64,000 bases of DNA from Camellia lanceoleosa (taxonomy: Eukaryota; Streptophyta; Magnoliopsida; Ericales; Theaceae). Location: the NCBI GenBank assembly GCA_025200525.1, contig CM045762.1:76815217-76879216 (forward strand). Direction: 5' to 3'. Below, piece by piece: positions 10,250 through 22,520 of this stretch. A model generated the notes under the pieces. It searched no databases, was not told the DNA's origin, and saw nothing but the letters and a program-made list of their open reading frames with translations. A program made the position numbers and the translations under genes. Positions within the stretch are counted from its first letter, which is position 1, and every line of letters starts with the position of its first letter.

Positions 10250-13200
10250 TATCTCTATGATGATTTGCGTATGAATGAATGATGTTGTAAAAACTATACA
10301 TTGATGTGGTTGAGGAATGATCAATTGCTATATTTTGTATAAATCATATTTCTTTGCTATAAATCAAGAAGAGCAACACTACAAATCTAGAAAAATTCAA
10401 AATTTATTCAGATTCAAATTGTTTGGAAGAGATTTATTCTAGGTGTGACCCACGACACAACTCTTCATTTACACCACACTCTCATTTTTGGACAATTTTC
10501 ATGATAAATTTGGGAGGGTAGCATTAGTCAATCGAGAATGATATAAATGATATTTCCCATATATATAAATAGATTTTTTTGTATACATTTTTTACAAGAA
10601 TGTGTGACTATTTGCCATCGTTTCATTCAAAATCAAAACCATAAAGGTTTATATTATTAAAACACAACTATCAGATTATTATAAAAATAATTAGACTGTT
10701 TAGTTTTGTGTTTTTCAAAATAATTTTTTTAGTTTTTATTTCATATTTTCGTATTTTTAATGATTTTTAAAAATATTTTAATTAATTTTTAGATCCACTT
10801 AATCTTAATATTTAAAAAGTAAAAAATTTGTACAATTTTTTTTAAAAAAATCATAGAATATAACAAAATACCAAAATGTTTTGAATTGTGTTTTATATAT
10901 ATGTTTTTTGTATTTGGTGAATTTTTCTAAGTTTTTTCCAAAAATATTATATTTTTTAAGCATATTTAGATTAGTTGTATCCCAAAAAAAAAAAAAAAAA
11001 AAAAAAAATTTGCGCAAAATATTAAAAAAATTCACTAAAAAAAATACGGAAAACAAAAAAATTTAATTTTTTGAAAAGTGAATTTATTCAAAAAAATTAA
11101 ATTTTTTGGAGCCAAACATGGTGAATATGTTTTGACTAAAAACGAAAAACCTTCCTAGACAGATTTTAATTACCAAAAAAAAAAAAAAGTGGAAATACAA
11201 TTCAGTGTAGATTTAGAAGAAAAAAAAAAATTAAATAGTAATAATTAAAATTTTAAACTTTTTTATGTATTTGTAAATATATATGCTTTTTTTTAAAATT
11301 CACTGAATTGTAATTTCTCTCCCCCCCCCCCCTCCCCAAAAAAAAAAGTAAAGAAGAGAAAACTACGGCTAAATTATTTTATAGAAAAAATCAGTATATA
11401 AATTTTCGTAAAAAAATAGATTTTTTCTTCTAGTATTCTAAATACATTCATTTTTGTTTATTTTTACAAAAAAATAAAAAAGAGTAAACCCTAAAAAAGA
11501 CAAAGTGAGAGATGGGAATGTTTTCAGTGACATGCCAATGTTAGACAAGAAAGAATACAAAAAATAATTATATTTATCTCAAGTTTAAATTTAAATTTCA
11601 GAGAATTTGAGAAGTCTGTAGAACTCACCACTACTCTATTTTGATGATCAATGGTTTATTTTGTGGAGTCATCTGTATATATTTTCTATAAGAAAAATCA
11701 AGTTCATCTAATTAATAATCTTAACATTTTTATTTTTTCTTATTTGTCTCTAAAAAATTAAAGATTTATTTTAAAAAACATACTTATAGTCCATATTTAT
11801 TTTAAATTTTATGATTTTGTTTGATTATTAAAATTTTAGAATTGTAGTTACCAATTTATTTATCAATTCACCTCATACTTGAATTAAACCGATCCATCAA
11901 CAATCCTGATTAAAATCATATTCTTAAATAAAATTGGACATTAGACTTTGAATTATATTGTGTATGAATATATACATATATATATAAAAGGTTAAAAAAA
12001 TTTGCTTGGCTTTGTGGAATCATTAAGCCTTTTATGAATAAAATTAAATTGACTCGCTCTCACTTTTTACTCTTCTCATTAAAGTAAAATACATTTTATT
12101 GTTTAAGGAACCTTAGTCAATGTTATGACATGTTCTACTATATAAATTGCCCAATTAAGAAATGTTTTGAAAAAGCACCTCTCTCAGCTGTGACCTATAG
12201 TTTTGATTTTTAAAAACATTATCCTAATTGACCATCAACCTCAAATTAATCAAATTTTGTACTTTATTGGTGGGTCAAAAACTCGGGTAATTGTCCTGTT
12301 TTGACCCACAAAGGAGATGTATAATTGCAGGAGTAAAAACTTGTATAATATTGTTATAATCTAGAAGTGAGAGAACATGTCAAAACAGGTGATCATCACT
12401 AGCACAAAGGATACATTTGTGGCTAGTTGCCTAATGTGTTTGTAGTTAGTTTATTGCTAGAACCTAATCAACTTACCAATGGAAAAATTCCTCATATAAA
12501 ATAAAAATTATTGTATACTCGTAGGAATGATCATGTGAAACTCTAATTCAATCCCTTAAATATTTCTTATTATGAATAGTCATCTCTTAATACTACTTAA
12601 AAATTCAAACACAAAAGAAGAAAATATAATTACCTTGTGGGAAAAAAAAAAAATTTCACTTAGCAATGAGATCAATTTGATCTAAGCTCTTTAAGGAATC
12701 AAATATTCTAATTGATTTTGTTAAGTTTCTAGAATATATTAATCTCACCTAGTTCAAATTATGGACTGAAGGGAATTCGCCTCATAACTTCAATGTTTGG
12801 ACCTTGAATCTGCAATGTATTTGTTATTAAAAAACAATTGGAAAGAATCTATATATATATATGAAGGAATTTGTATAAAAATAAAATTGTGATATGTTAC
12901 ATTCAAAATTCCCTTTTGTTTTCTATTTTTTCATAGAATTTTACACAATTTCAAGATTCAAAGATAAACCTTTCATATTCCATCTGGAAAGTAAACTTAC
13001 ACTATAAGTTTTGTCATTATTGTCGCAAAATATGATCATGTTGAAAGTCTCCATATTCAAGCTTTTGTAACATAATTTTTTTCCTTTAAATTTTTCAGTT
13101 ACACTTTTTAATGTATTTTTAACTACTGAATTATGTTTTAAAAATCATGTCCTCCAAATTTTCATATAAATCAGTAATTATAAATGTTTTAATGCATAAA

Positions 13201-13713
13201 ATAAAAGAAATTTGAGAATAGTGAATCCTAACCCAAACTACTACAACTCATTCATCTGCATATCATATGTGAAAAGCATATATTAAGCTCCACAAGTTAA
13301 TTGGGCATATGGCTAAGTGGAGATTGCTCCGACCATTACTGACAGTCTCATCAAGCTCCACAAACTTAATGGATGACCTTTATCTTAGTGATAACTCCAA
13401 CTTATCATGTGCCCATGATCAAGGTAGACTTGGACTGGCATGAAGTAAGTTTAAAAATCAAAATTTTGCAACTTTTGCTTAATTTATTAGTACAAAAACA
13501 ATTTTGCTACGCGTATATCCACTTTTATGAAGGTACAAACATTAGCCAGTTCATCTAATTCTTATACTATATTTCTTTGGACCCATTAAAATAATGAATT
13601 ACAGTAATAAATAAATAAAAAGAAATAGTGAGGGAAGTGAATAATGACAATGATATTAGGAACACTAACAAATATATTAACTAATAAGACACATGTAACA
13701 TGTTTATTAATCT
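10250..13713. other. AT-rich intergenic DNA, no gene seen
   Basis: Homopolymer A and T tracts abound, including a run of about 24 A at 10984-11007 and a C run at 11322-11334. Short ORFs here are low-complexity and do not resemble proteins. No RNA gene or clearly bounded transposon was found. Confidence 0.55.
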
Positions 13714-13716
13714 TCA

Positions 13717-14820
13717 CACTACAAGAAAAAACACATTTGGCAATTAAATTTTTAGTCGCCAAAAGTCGATTTTTTAGTTTTCCTGACTAAATTTTTTAGT
13801 CGCTGGTTTGGTCGTCAGAAAACGGTCGGGAAAGGTATTGGTGACTAAAAAACTTAGTCTTTAGCGACTAAAACTTTGGTCGCCAATAGTCAATTATATT
13901 TTTTAAATTATACATTTACCGACCAATGTTTTAGTCGCCAACACTCAAGGAATCAGTGACCAAACCTTTTAGTCGCCAAAAGCTCATTCGTGAAAAAAAA
14001 AAAAAAAAAAAAAAAATTACATTCACTAACTTCTCATCTGCTCTTGTGGAAATTCGAACCATCAACCTCCCACACCATAAACCTTACACAACACACTATT
14101 CCACTACGTCTCTATAACACCATATAATTATATATGCAACATATATTATTTATATAGTACATAGACCCATATTAATATAAAAGTATATATATAAAGATTA
14201 TTTTTTATTGAACACAATTTATATAAAAATAAATTATTTACTAGAAAAAAAAGATCACTTTTGGCGACTAAACTTCTTTTTAGTCACCAATTCTATACTT
14301 TTGGCTACTAATTATTTTTTAGTTGTTAAAAAATTTGATTCCCGCGCTAAAATTACCACTTTTGGCAACTAAACTTCTTTTTAGTCGCCAAAAAGCCTCA
14401 CTTTTGGCTACTAAATATCTTTTTAGTCGCCCAATGCCTCACTTTTGGCTACTAAATTATTTTTAGTCGTCAAAAAGCCTCACTTTTGGCTACTAAAATT
14501 TTTTTAGTCGGTAAAAGCCTCACTTTTGGGGACCAAACATCTTTTTAGTCGCCCAATGCCTCATTTTTGGCTATTAAATTTTTTTTAGTCGCCAAAAAAC
14601 CTTACTTTTGTCTACTAAAATTTTTTTAGTCGGTAAAAACCATATATCGGCGATCAAACAGATTTTTAGTCGCCAAAACCTATACTTTTGGCTACTAAAT
14701 TTTTTTAGTTGCCAAAATTTTTTACTTTTGGCTACTAATGCTTTTTTGATCACCAAAACCTATGCTTTCAGCGACCAAAGGTGCTTTTTTAATCGCCAAA
14801 GATGTTTTTTTCTTGTAGTG
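13717..14820. mobile_element. Non-autonomous CACTA-type element 2 (1,104 bp)
   Basis: The ends are perfect: CACTACAAGAAAAAA on the left and TTTTTTTCTTGTAGTG on the right. A 3-bp TCA duplication flanks it (13714-13716, 14821-14823). Subterminal arrays of TTTGGCTACTAAA / TTTAGTCGCCAAAA motifs fill both sides. The central block (about 14020-14130) is the reverse complement of the centre of the element at 7427, and the lengths differ by 1 bp. The two are the same family in opposite orientation. No coding region. Confidence 0.92.
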
Positions 14821-14823
14821 TCA

Positions 14824-15837
14824 TAACCTTGTTGGAGTAATATTCACCAACCATAGTGTTGGTGAAACTTCGAAGATTCAAAATTACCCATAATTCACCA
14901 TTTATTTTAAAAAATAAAAAATAAAATAAAAGAGAAAGAAACGCTATATGACTGTTTTTATATAATTATTTTATATCATTGCATAGACAGTACTTACAAT
15001 TAATTCTTTTATTTAAAGATAATTATTAAATAATTAAACAAATAAATAATATCTTGTCATGTAAATTAATGATATAAAATGATAAAATAATATATATATA
15101 TATATAGCAGTCGTAAAAATAAAAAATAAAAATAAAAAACTTACCCATAATGCAATATATTCATTTTGTTGAATTTGTCAATCAACCTGCTAACTTTGAC
15201 ATCCCTCAGGTTTCATCCATTATAGTCCACTATTTCAACTGTGGCAGATTAGTGAAAAAAAGAAAGTCAAAATTTCATTTTTGTTTATTTGTTTTTGGAA
15301 GTTGCCCATGCCTAATATTTTGACTTTTGTGAGGCACTAACGTACTACGTTAATGGTTACTTGAATAGACTCAAACAAATAGATCATGTTTACATCCAAT
15401 GAAATCGACCAAATGATATCAATTATGTATAAAGAGTTTCCAGAAGTTTTGAATTTTTGTTTGTCATCATTGGCAACTCACTATGGCTGTTTCCTTCGTT
15501 TCGTTGTCCATTCATGGGTAGCAAAAGTTTAAGCACCAATCACTCCTTCTGATCATGTTAAAAAACCAGCTTTGGTTTATATTTTCATAATTTTTAAATA
15601 AATTTTCATTTGTCTTTATTGAATTATTTATTTATTTATTTTTTAGTTCATTTTTTTTTATTTTTTAGATACAACAAAATTAGATGTATTTAAAAAATAA
15701 AAAAGTTTAATTAAAATATTTTTAAAAATTCATTAAAAACAAACAAAACTTGAATAAAAAAGCACACAGATTTTTTGTTGATATTTTCATTTATTTTTTG
15801 TATTTTTTAAAAAATTTTAGTCAATTTATTTTATTTT
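14824..15837. other. AT-rich intergenic DNA, no gene seen
   Basis: The only structure noticed is a weak inverted repeat near 14943-15115 (an ATTATTTTATATCAT block and its partner beside a TA microsatellite), possibly another decayed MITE. No coding region is supported. Confidence 0.5.
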
Positions 15838-16755
15838 GGGTTTATTACACTTTCTATCTTTGAATTACGTCAAATTATCTATTTAGTTCTTAAACTATCG
15901 ATTGAGTCTACTAAGTCCTTGAAGTATATGAATCAAAATGTATTTAGTCCCTAAACTATCGATTGAATCTATTAAATTCCTAAAATATTTAATTCAAACC
16001 TATTTAGTCCCTGAAATAATTATAAAATTAAAATATATACCCATAAGTATTATAAATTAGTAAAAGACACTAACTAATTAAACTTTTATTACAAAAGAAT
16101 CTAAATTTTTTATTGTCATTAAAAAGTGTTTTATTTCGTTGTGTATTTAAATTAGTATCAAAGTCTGCTTTTCCAGCATTATTAATAAAATTATACGAGT
16201 ATTAGATGTACTAAAAAAATAAAATTAGATAGTTTAAATAATAACATTTTGTTACAAATAATAATAGAAAAATAACCGATTAATTAAATTATATATAAAA
16301 AAATACTTAGCGAAAAATTTAAAAACAATCCATTATAAATTATTTCTAACATAAAATACTAGATAAAGGTCATCACACCTAGCCATTTTAGAACATAAGT
16401 AACAAATACTATAAATAATTACATTTACCCTTATAAAGGAAATTCACCATAAGAATTAAAGCCTACTTTTTAAAAACAGAATAAAAATTAAAGATTTTTT
16501 TAAAATAAAATTTTAGCTAGATAGGGTCTTTTATAAATTTATAATACCTATGGAATTATATTTTATTTTTGTAACATTTTTAGGGACTAAATAAGTTTGA
16601 TTTAAATACTTTAGGAACTTAATATATTCAATTGATAATTTAAGAATTAAATAGACTTTAATCTATATGTTCAAGACTTCATAGACTCAATCGATAGTTT
16701 AGAGAATAAATAGACAAATTGACGATAGTTGACAGGTATAAAGTGCAATAAACCC
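15838..16755. mobile_element. MULE-like non-autonomous element with long terminal inverted repeats (918 bp)
   Basis: The left end GGGTTTATTACACTTTCTAT matches the reverse complement of the right end (GGGTTTATTGCACTTTATAC). The match continues through the AAACTATCGATTGAGTCTA block near both ends. Flanks TTTTATTTT (15829-15837) and TTTTACTTT (16756-16764) agree at 8 of 9 positions, fitting the 9-bp duplication of Mutator-like elements, although they are low-complexity. The interior is AT-rich and non-coding. Confidence 0.75.
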
Positions 16756-16862
16756 TTTTACTTTTTAAACACATCTTAATTAGGTACATCAAAAACAAAA
16801 AAAACAAAAAAAACCAAAAAAAAGAAAGAAAAAACAAACAAAGGACTAAAATATATAAAAAA

Positions 16863-16999
16863 GAGTAATACTACATGCACTGTATACCAACTAACACACC
16901 AACTACGACATAACAAATACATGTGGTTTCACCACTTAACATGGTCTCATCTAATTATTGTGTTAATTGGTATATTATTTAGTGTTTGTAGCATTAGTT
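16863..16999. mobile_element. Small hAT-like MITE (137 bp)
   Basis: Left arm GAGTAATACTACATGCAC and the following TATACCAACTAACACA are mirrored by the right arm (TGTGTTAATTGGTATA and TGTAGCATTAGTT). Identical 8-bp flanks ATAAAAAA (16855-16862, 17000-17007) fit an 8-bp hAT duplication, though the flank is low-complexity. Confidence 0.6.
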
Positions 17000-17007
17000 A
17001 TAAAAAA

Positions 17008-17535
17008 ATTCACTAAAAATAAAAGAAAACTCATCAAAAAAAATTTTAAAAAAAATTAAACCAAAAAAAACTAATACTTTGTTTGGAGGTGAAGGAATTT
17101 TATTATTGTTATTATTATTATTATTTAACAATTAATAGAAAGAGAATACAAAAAGAAAAATTGCATTCACAATGCAAGACTCGAACGCAAGTATCATATC
17201 TAGTAAGGAAGCACATTATTCACTAGGCAAAACTTTTGATCTTAAAGCATTCAATTTCATAAATATATTATAGAGTTATAGGTGGATTTAGAAAGGGCAC
17301 TTAGGTCCGAGGCTTATCTCTGAAGCGGTTAGGTCAATAAATCCAAACTTAAATCATTTTAGGCCAAACGATATTATCTGTCAAAAAGGACAACTATTTG
17401 TTCAAAAGTTTACTAATTTGTCAATCTTTTCAAATATCACCTATCTATCCAATTATTTGTTCAAATGTATAACTATATGTTCAAATGTGTAAATGTGTTA
17501 CATATTTGTCTAATTATATGTTCAAATATGTATAT
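17008..17535. other. Host-like intergenic DNA up to the large retrotransposon
   Basis: No gene is seen. The last ~130 bp are an irregular repeat of TATATGTTCAAATGTGTA-like units. They continue as CTATCTATTCACC-like sequence at 58733, as expected if the large element split this locus. Confidence 0.5.
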
Positions 17536-18628
17536 GTGTCTGTAGACACCCCATTTTTGACCGACCTTAAGACTCAGACGTCACCGATTGAGCGCTTGGT
17601 GATGTTGCATATCGTACTCGTCCAGAGGTTTCAGAGTTTCAGCCGTGAGCCTTGTCTCCTGACTTCCGGGCTTTTCTGTACTTTATCTCGGTTTGCGAAC
17701 CAGGCTCGGTTTTCTATTTTTCTCTTCCCGAAGGGAGGGAGAGGACTTGTAGATCATCTCTCAGTGGCCATGAGCTACATTTCGTGGTCGTAGGCCATTT
17801 TGCCCATTACGGAGCCCGGTTTCCGATTTTTGGAGCCGTCAGGCTGAGTGCCTCGGTTCGGGATCGCTTAACCACCTCCGTTTGCTCTGGTTTTTGGCAT
17901 ACACCTTATTTCCTCCCTTTTGAGGGACACTGTGGTCCAAGAGACCAACTTCGTGGTCAAACACCACTCCCGGTGCCTAACAGTAAGTTTTTAGGGCCTC
18001 GGACTGCGCGTTTCAGCCCCCGAACCTTCATTTTGCATTGGTTTGTGTTCATTTTTGGCAGGGACCTCTGTTTCATCACCAGGAAGGTCGTAGAAGGGTG
18101 GGAGGCCAGTAATTGTTTCAAAGAACTTTATATTCCTTCATCGCCCTCCGTCGCCCGATTTTTCTCACTCGGAAGCCAATGTTGACCACCCTTGGGCCAT
18201 TTTCTTCAACCCTAACCCCCATATTTGTGTTGTACATACCTGGAAGGCCACCAATATTTGGTGGCCGGCCAGTAATAGTGTTTGAACCTTTTGAACCCCT
18301 TTGAAAAGTGGATTGTTCTCTCTCTTGGTTCACTGTTTCTAGTTTTTGACCACAGGGTTGTGTTGAGCACACATGGGAGGCCACCAATTTGTGGTGGCCG
18401 GCCACTAATGCCACTTGACCCTTTTGACCCTTGGGCGGCCGGCCATGAGGAGGGCCGGCCGGCCACCTACAAGCCCAATAACTAGCCGGCCAGAATCCTT
18501 ACAGCAGGTACAGTCCAAATATGCATCTCTTTTCCCCACAGATTTTGTATCTAGGGGGCTAACTTTTTGAGGAGAAACTTAAATTCATTTCTCCCCATTT
18601 TTCCCCCTCTTTTCCACCCCCTTTTGTC

Positions 18629-18637
18629 TATAAAACC
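18629..18637 (+). promoter_or_regulatory. LTR promoter TATA box (CTATAAAAC)
   Basis: CTATAAAAC sits after a CCCC/TTTT-rich tract, about 1.09 kb into the LTR, and recurs at the same place in the 3' LTR near 51657. It sets U3 at about 1.1 kb, so R plus U5 are over 3 kb. Confidence 0.65.
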
Positions 18638-18859
18638 AGCTTCCCAGCTCTGGTTTAGGGGTTAGAAAAACCACCTTTGAGCTCCCATATTGTATCTCTC
18701 TCTTTCTACACTTCCAAGCTTCAAAACCTTTTAAACCCTACACCATTTCTACACCACCACCTAGCACCACACCACCACCTCCATTCCAGCCACTTGGAGC
18801 AGCTTTCCAGAGCTTAGGAAGCAACATTTCTTGGTCCAAAGGCTGTCAAAGAGTTGGTC

Positions 18860-18872
18860 TTCAAGGGTAAGT
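18860..18872 (+). promoter_or_regulatory. Conserved splice-donor-like site in the LTR leader (CTTCAAGGGTAAGT)
   Basis: GTAAGT begins at 18867, ~230 nt after the TATA box. The motif CTTCAAGGGTAA recurs in every LTR here that contains this region: 51896, 54049, minus-strand 29648, 40184 and 4007. This suggests a spliced leader. The use of the site is inferred. Confidence 0.5.
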
Positions 18873-21237
18873 TCTTTTCTCCCCTCTTTGACCCTTTTCT
18901 TGTTTCATATCTTAACTCTTTGTTCTTGAATATTTGGGCTCCGACCCTAACTAGAAATAGGCTTATTTCGAGCCATATTCTATGTTTTATTGAGGGCCTC
19001 TCACTGTTTGGGGCCTCCTTGTTGCACTTGCTTCATTATCTCCCTTGTATGTCATTTTCTTGCATGATGTTTTTGGCCTATATGTAAACTGTTTTGAGGC
19101 ATGTTGTAAACTTTAAAGTGGCTTATTTTGAGCCATTCTTCAACATTGTTGAAGGGCTCATCACTGTTTGAGACTTCCATTTGCCACTTGCCTTTATATC
19201 CCTCTTTTGGCCCCATTTTTGCATGATTTGTTAGCCTCTTGTGCTTCTGTTTTTGGACTCTGGTTCGAACTATTAATGGCCTTATTTTGACTCCCTATTC
19301 ATGCTTCATTAAGGGTATTTTACTGTTTGAAGCATCCTTTTTATACTTTGTGTTATAGCTCTCTTTTTGGCCTTATCTTGCATAGTATTTTGAGCATGCT
19401 TGTGCACTGTTTTGGGTTTGATCATAAACTGTAAAAGGTCATATTTTAGGTCCTTCTTAAACTTTGTTGAAGGACCTTCATCTTTTTGGGCCAGCATGTA
19501 TCACTTACTTCTTTGTCCTCCTTGAGGCCCATTTTTTGCATGAGAATTTTTCCATACTTGTGTCTATTTTTGTGGCTTGTGGTAAACTGTAAAACATCAT
19601 ATTTTGGGCCCCTCTTCAACATTGTAGAAGGTTCCTTCTCTGTTTAGGGTTAGCAGCTGTCACTTGTTTCATTATCTTGCTTTCGGGGCCATTTTTGCAT
19701 GCTAGTTTAGCCCCATTTTCATTCACTGTTTGGCCTTGCTTAGAACTGTAAATATACTTATTTTTGGGCTGTATTGACTCTGTATTCACATTCCATGTTC
19801 AAATAATGCATGCATTGCATAGCCATAGGCCATTCCGTATGCCTAATTTCATGTTTCGGGACCTATTCCATGCATCGGGTGTTATTTCGCCATCTTTCGG
19901 GGCTATTTTGCATCATTTATTGCCTCTGAAAATTGCATGCTAGTATTCCATATTCCATGCTTTGCCATGTCATGTTAGAGTGGCATTTGGTGCCTTAGGG
20001 TCGGTCCTCGGTTTGCATACACGTGTGCACGCATTTCGAGTGTCTCATTTTCATCTAATGACCTCTTATGTGAGTGTGGCTGAAGTCCACTTGTGTTAGT
20101 ATAAGTCCATATTGCATTGTGTATGCCATTTCATTCCATAGCATTGTGTATGCTAGGTTGTATGTTAGCGCATTGTGTATGTCATATTACCTCGTGCATC
20201 GTGTATGCCATTTCATAGCATTGTGCATGTTAGGTTGTATCTTAGTTGCATTCATGCATGTCATGCATATTGTATTGTGTTTGGGATGGGAGTTAGTCCA
20301 AGCACGGGAAACGAGGGGCGTTTCGTACTCCGAGTGACGGAACGTGTCTCAATTCCCCAATCACCGACACTCCGGATTGTCCATGATGGAGTTAAGACTT
20401 AGTTGTATATTCATGTGCATTCATTCCATATTGAGTTGTGCAATTCGGCTCCTCGGCCATCATGCATCGAGATGCGTGATTGGTGGCACGAGGATCGAGG
20501 CATACATACATTTGTGAAAATACATTGCCATGCCCCTTTTCTGCTCTCTGTTGCAGCACAACAAGAATCAGCAGCCTTCCGGAGCTTGGCACGCATTCCA
20601 AGAATAAGTGCAAACAGAGGCTAACTGGGGCATCGCCATGGATTTCCGCGCAAAAGCAACCCGGATATGCATCATTCATCATCTGAAGAAGAGTCAAGGC
20701 AGTCCCTGGCTTGCATGCCAATTTATTGTTTTCTTAGTTAATTTGTTAATTAAATAGGTATTTGTACATATTTTGGACTGTATTATTTATTTGGACTGTA
20801 CTATTCGGGACTATATATTATTCTTTCGGACCCTCTACGCGTGGGCAATGTTGTAATAAGTGTGCGTGTGTGTGATGTATGTCTTTCAACCCCACGTCTT
20901 TCTTCCCTTTTTATTTATCAGCTTATGATGGTTATATTAGGGCATGTTTCAATTAGCATACAGTATGATAGCATGTTTGCATTCATTCATCAGTTTTGCA
21001 TGCACCGGGCTCGGCGCATCATACTAACTGTATTTGTATTTCAATTCCAAGTTGAATACATGATAGCTGTTGCATCTCATAGCCGAGCCTGCTATAGTTA
21101 CATTTTTGTATGTATTGCATTAGGCATTTCTGTATACTTAGGATCATGCATGAATTTCTAATCGGTTTCTGTTTTGGCTTGGAGTACTCGGTGAGTTTTA
21201 TGCTTTAGCATCCTTGCATGCGTGTGAGTGACTGCCA

Positions 21238-22520
21238 CAAATTGACCGCTTCGACGGGTCCGGAGACCCCATGGTCCATCTTCGGCTATTCTCAGACATT
21301 CTGCGGCCAATGGGCCTAACCCGACCACAAAAGCTTTCGCTGTTTGGTCGAACCATGTCGGGTGTGGCCGCCATCTGGTACGCGAAGTTAGAAGATGAGG
21401 TAAAGAGAAGCTGGGATGAAATGGCTGAGGCCTTTGTTGCACAGTACTCCTATAATACCCAGATCGAGATTACAACTCGTGATCTCAAAACAACGAGGCA
21501 AGAGCCTAAAGTGACTTTCTCAGATTTCGTAACTCGATGGAGGGCGAAGGCATCGATGATGACTTTGAGGCTTACGGACAAAGATCAAATCAGGATGATT
21601 GTGTGCAATCTCCAACCAAAATTGATGCAGAAGATGATTGTACTCCCCTTTCCCACCTTTTCAGATTTACACGATATGGGGGTACAGATCGAGGATGCCA
21701 TGAAACAAGGTCTGATCGACTAGGATAGGGAGCAACCTAGAAGGACTTTCAACCGTAACAACAACGCAGTTCGAGTGGCGCCAAGAATCGATGAGCTTCA
21801 GAGGTGAGCATGGTCACCACCATTCCCCCTCCCCCAAGACCCATAGCAGCCACGCCTTTTTCTGGCGCATCTGGAAGCAATACCCAAACCGCCGAATACC
21901 AGCCCAGAGGCCAAAAAACCTTCACCCCCCTATATATGCCCCTGTCCAAAGCTCTGGGGGCATTAATCAAGAAGAAGCATTTGACGCCCTTAGAGCCGAG
22001 GCCGCTGCCAAATCCACTCCATCCCTCTCATGACCTAGCAAAATACTGCGCGTATCACCAACAGCAAGGTCATGACACCGATTGTTGCTTTAGATTGCGT
22101 CATGAGATCCAGGATCTTATTGAAAAGCAGGTGATCGCGCCTCCCGACAAACCCAACGTCACAACAAATCCTCTCCCACCACATAACCAAGCCCTTCCTC
22201 CCAACAGAATCAACTTCATCCAAACTGGGGTCGTGTCTTACGATCCTAGTATCTATATCACCCCATCCCACCTACCTAAGCCGGAGGTGATCCTTCCTGT
22301 CTGCACTGACTTGTGCATGATGGACATCTCCACAACCCAATCGGAGCCGATGGTGGTGACCACCGAAGATGGGACAGGGCAGATTTCAGAGGAAAGTGGG
22401 GTTGTTGAATCTGGGGTTAAACAGTATGGGAATCTCACTGGAGGGGTCTACGATCCAAGTGAATACATCCAGTCAGTGGGCCGGTCTGAGCCGAGTATAG
22501 GGCTGCCAAAAAGAGCATAA
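21238..22520 (+). pseudogene. Gag of the outer element (5'-truncated, frameshifted)
   Basis: The coding match starts at IDRFDGSGDPMVHL (from about 21241) and runs through the gag core (LSLFGRTMSGVAAIWYAKLE; FAQ... QYSYNTQIEI; VRNLQPKLMQKM-like). The first frame ends at a TAG at 21721, where the related gag at 36664 has Gln. A frameshift before 21804 moves to the pol frame, which holds the CCHC-like knuckle C-A-Y-H-x4-H-x4-C (about 22046-22090). A TAA closes it at 22518. The N-terminal part seen in the related gag (about 150 residues upstream) is missing owing to the LTR-gag deletion. Gag would form the virus-like particle; this copy is dead. Confidence 0.85.

Larger units (their letters stand above)
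17541..21237 (+). repeat. 5' LTR of the outer element, 3' part deleted
   Basis: It aligns along its length with the 3' LTR (50590-58060 once the solo LTR is removed): 3,697 versus 3,693 bp up to GTGACTGCCA. The last ~667 bp present in the 3' LTR (58061-58727) are missing and sequence passes straight into gag. U3 is ~1.1 kb and carries several GGCCGGCC palindromes (18263, 18396, 18437, 18453). After the TATA box come a donor-like site and then diverged ~160-bp modules, each with a short stem such as CTTCAACATTGTTGAAG at 19138. Confidence 0.9.

Noticed and set aside
14943..15115. Possible MITE with ATTATTTTATATCAT arms
   Set aside because: Arms are mostly low-complexity AT next to a TA run, with no clear target duplication; not supported enough to call.
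17485..18185. ORFs of 102 and 177 codons in the LTR
   Set aside because: They start in flanking DNA or inside U3, recur with stops in the 3' LTR copy, and match no protein; chance ORFs in GC-richer LTR sequence.
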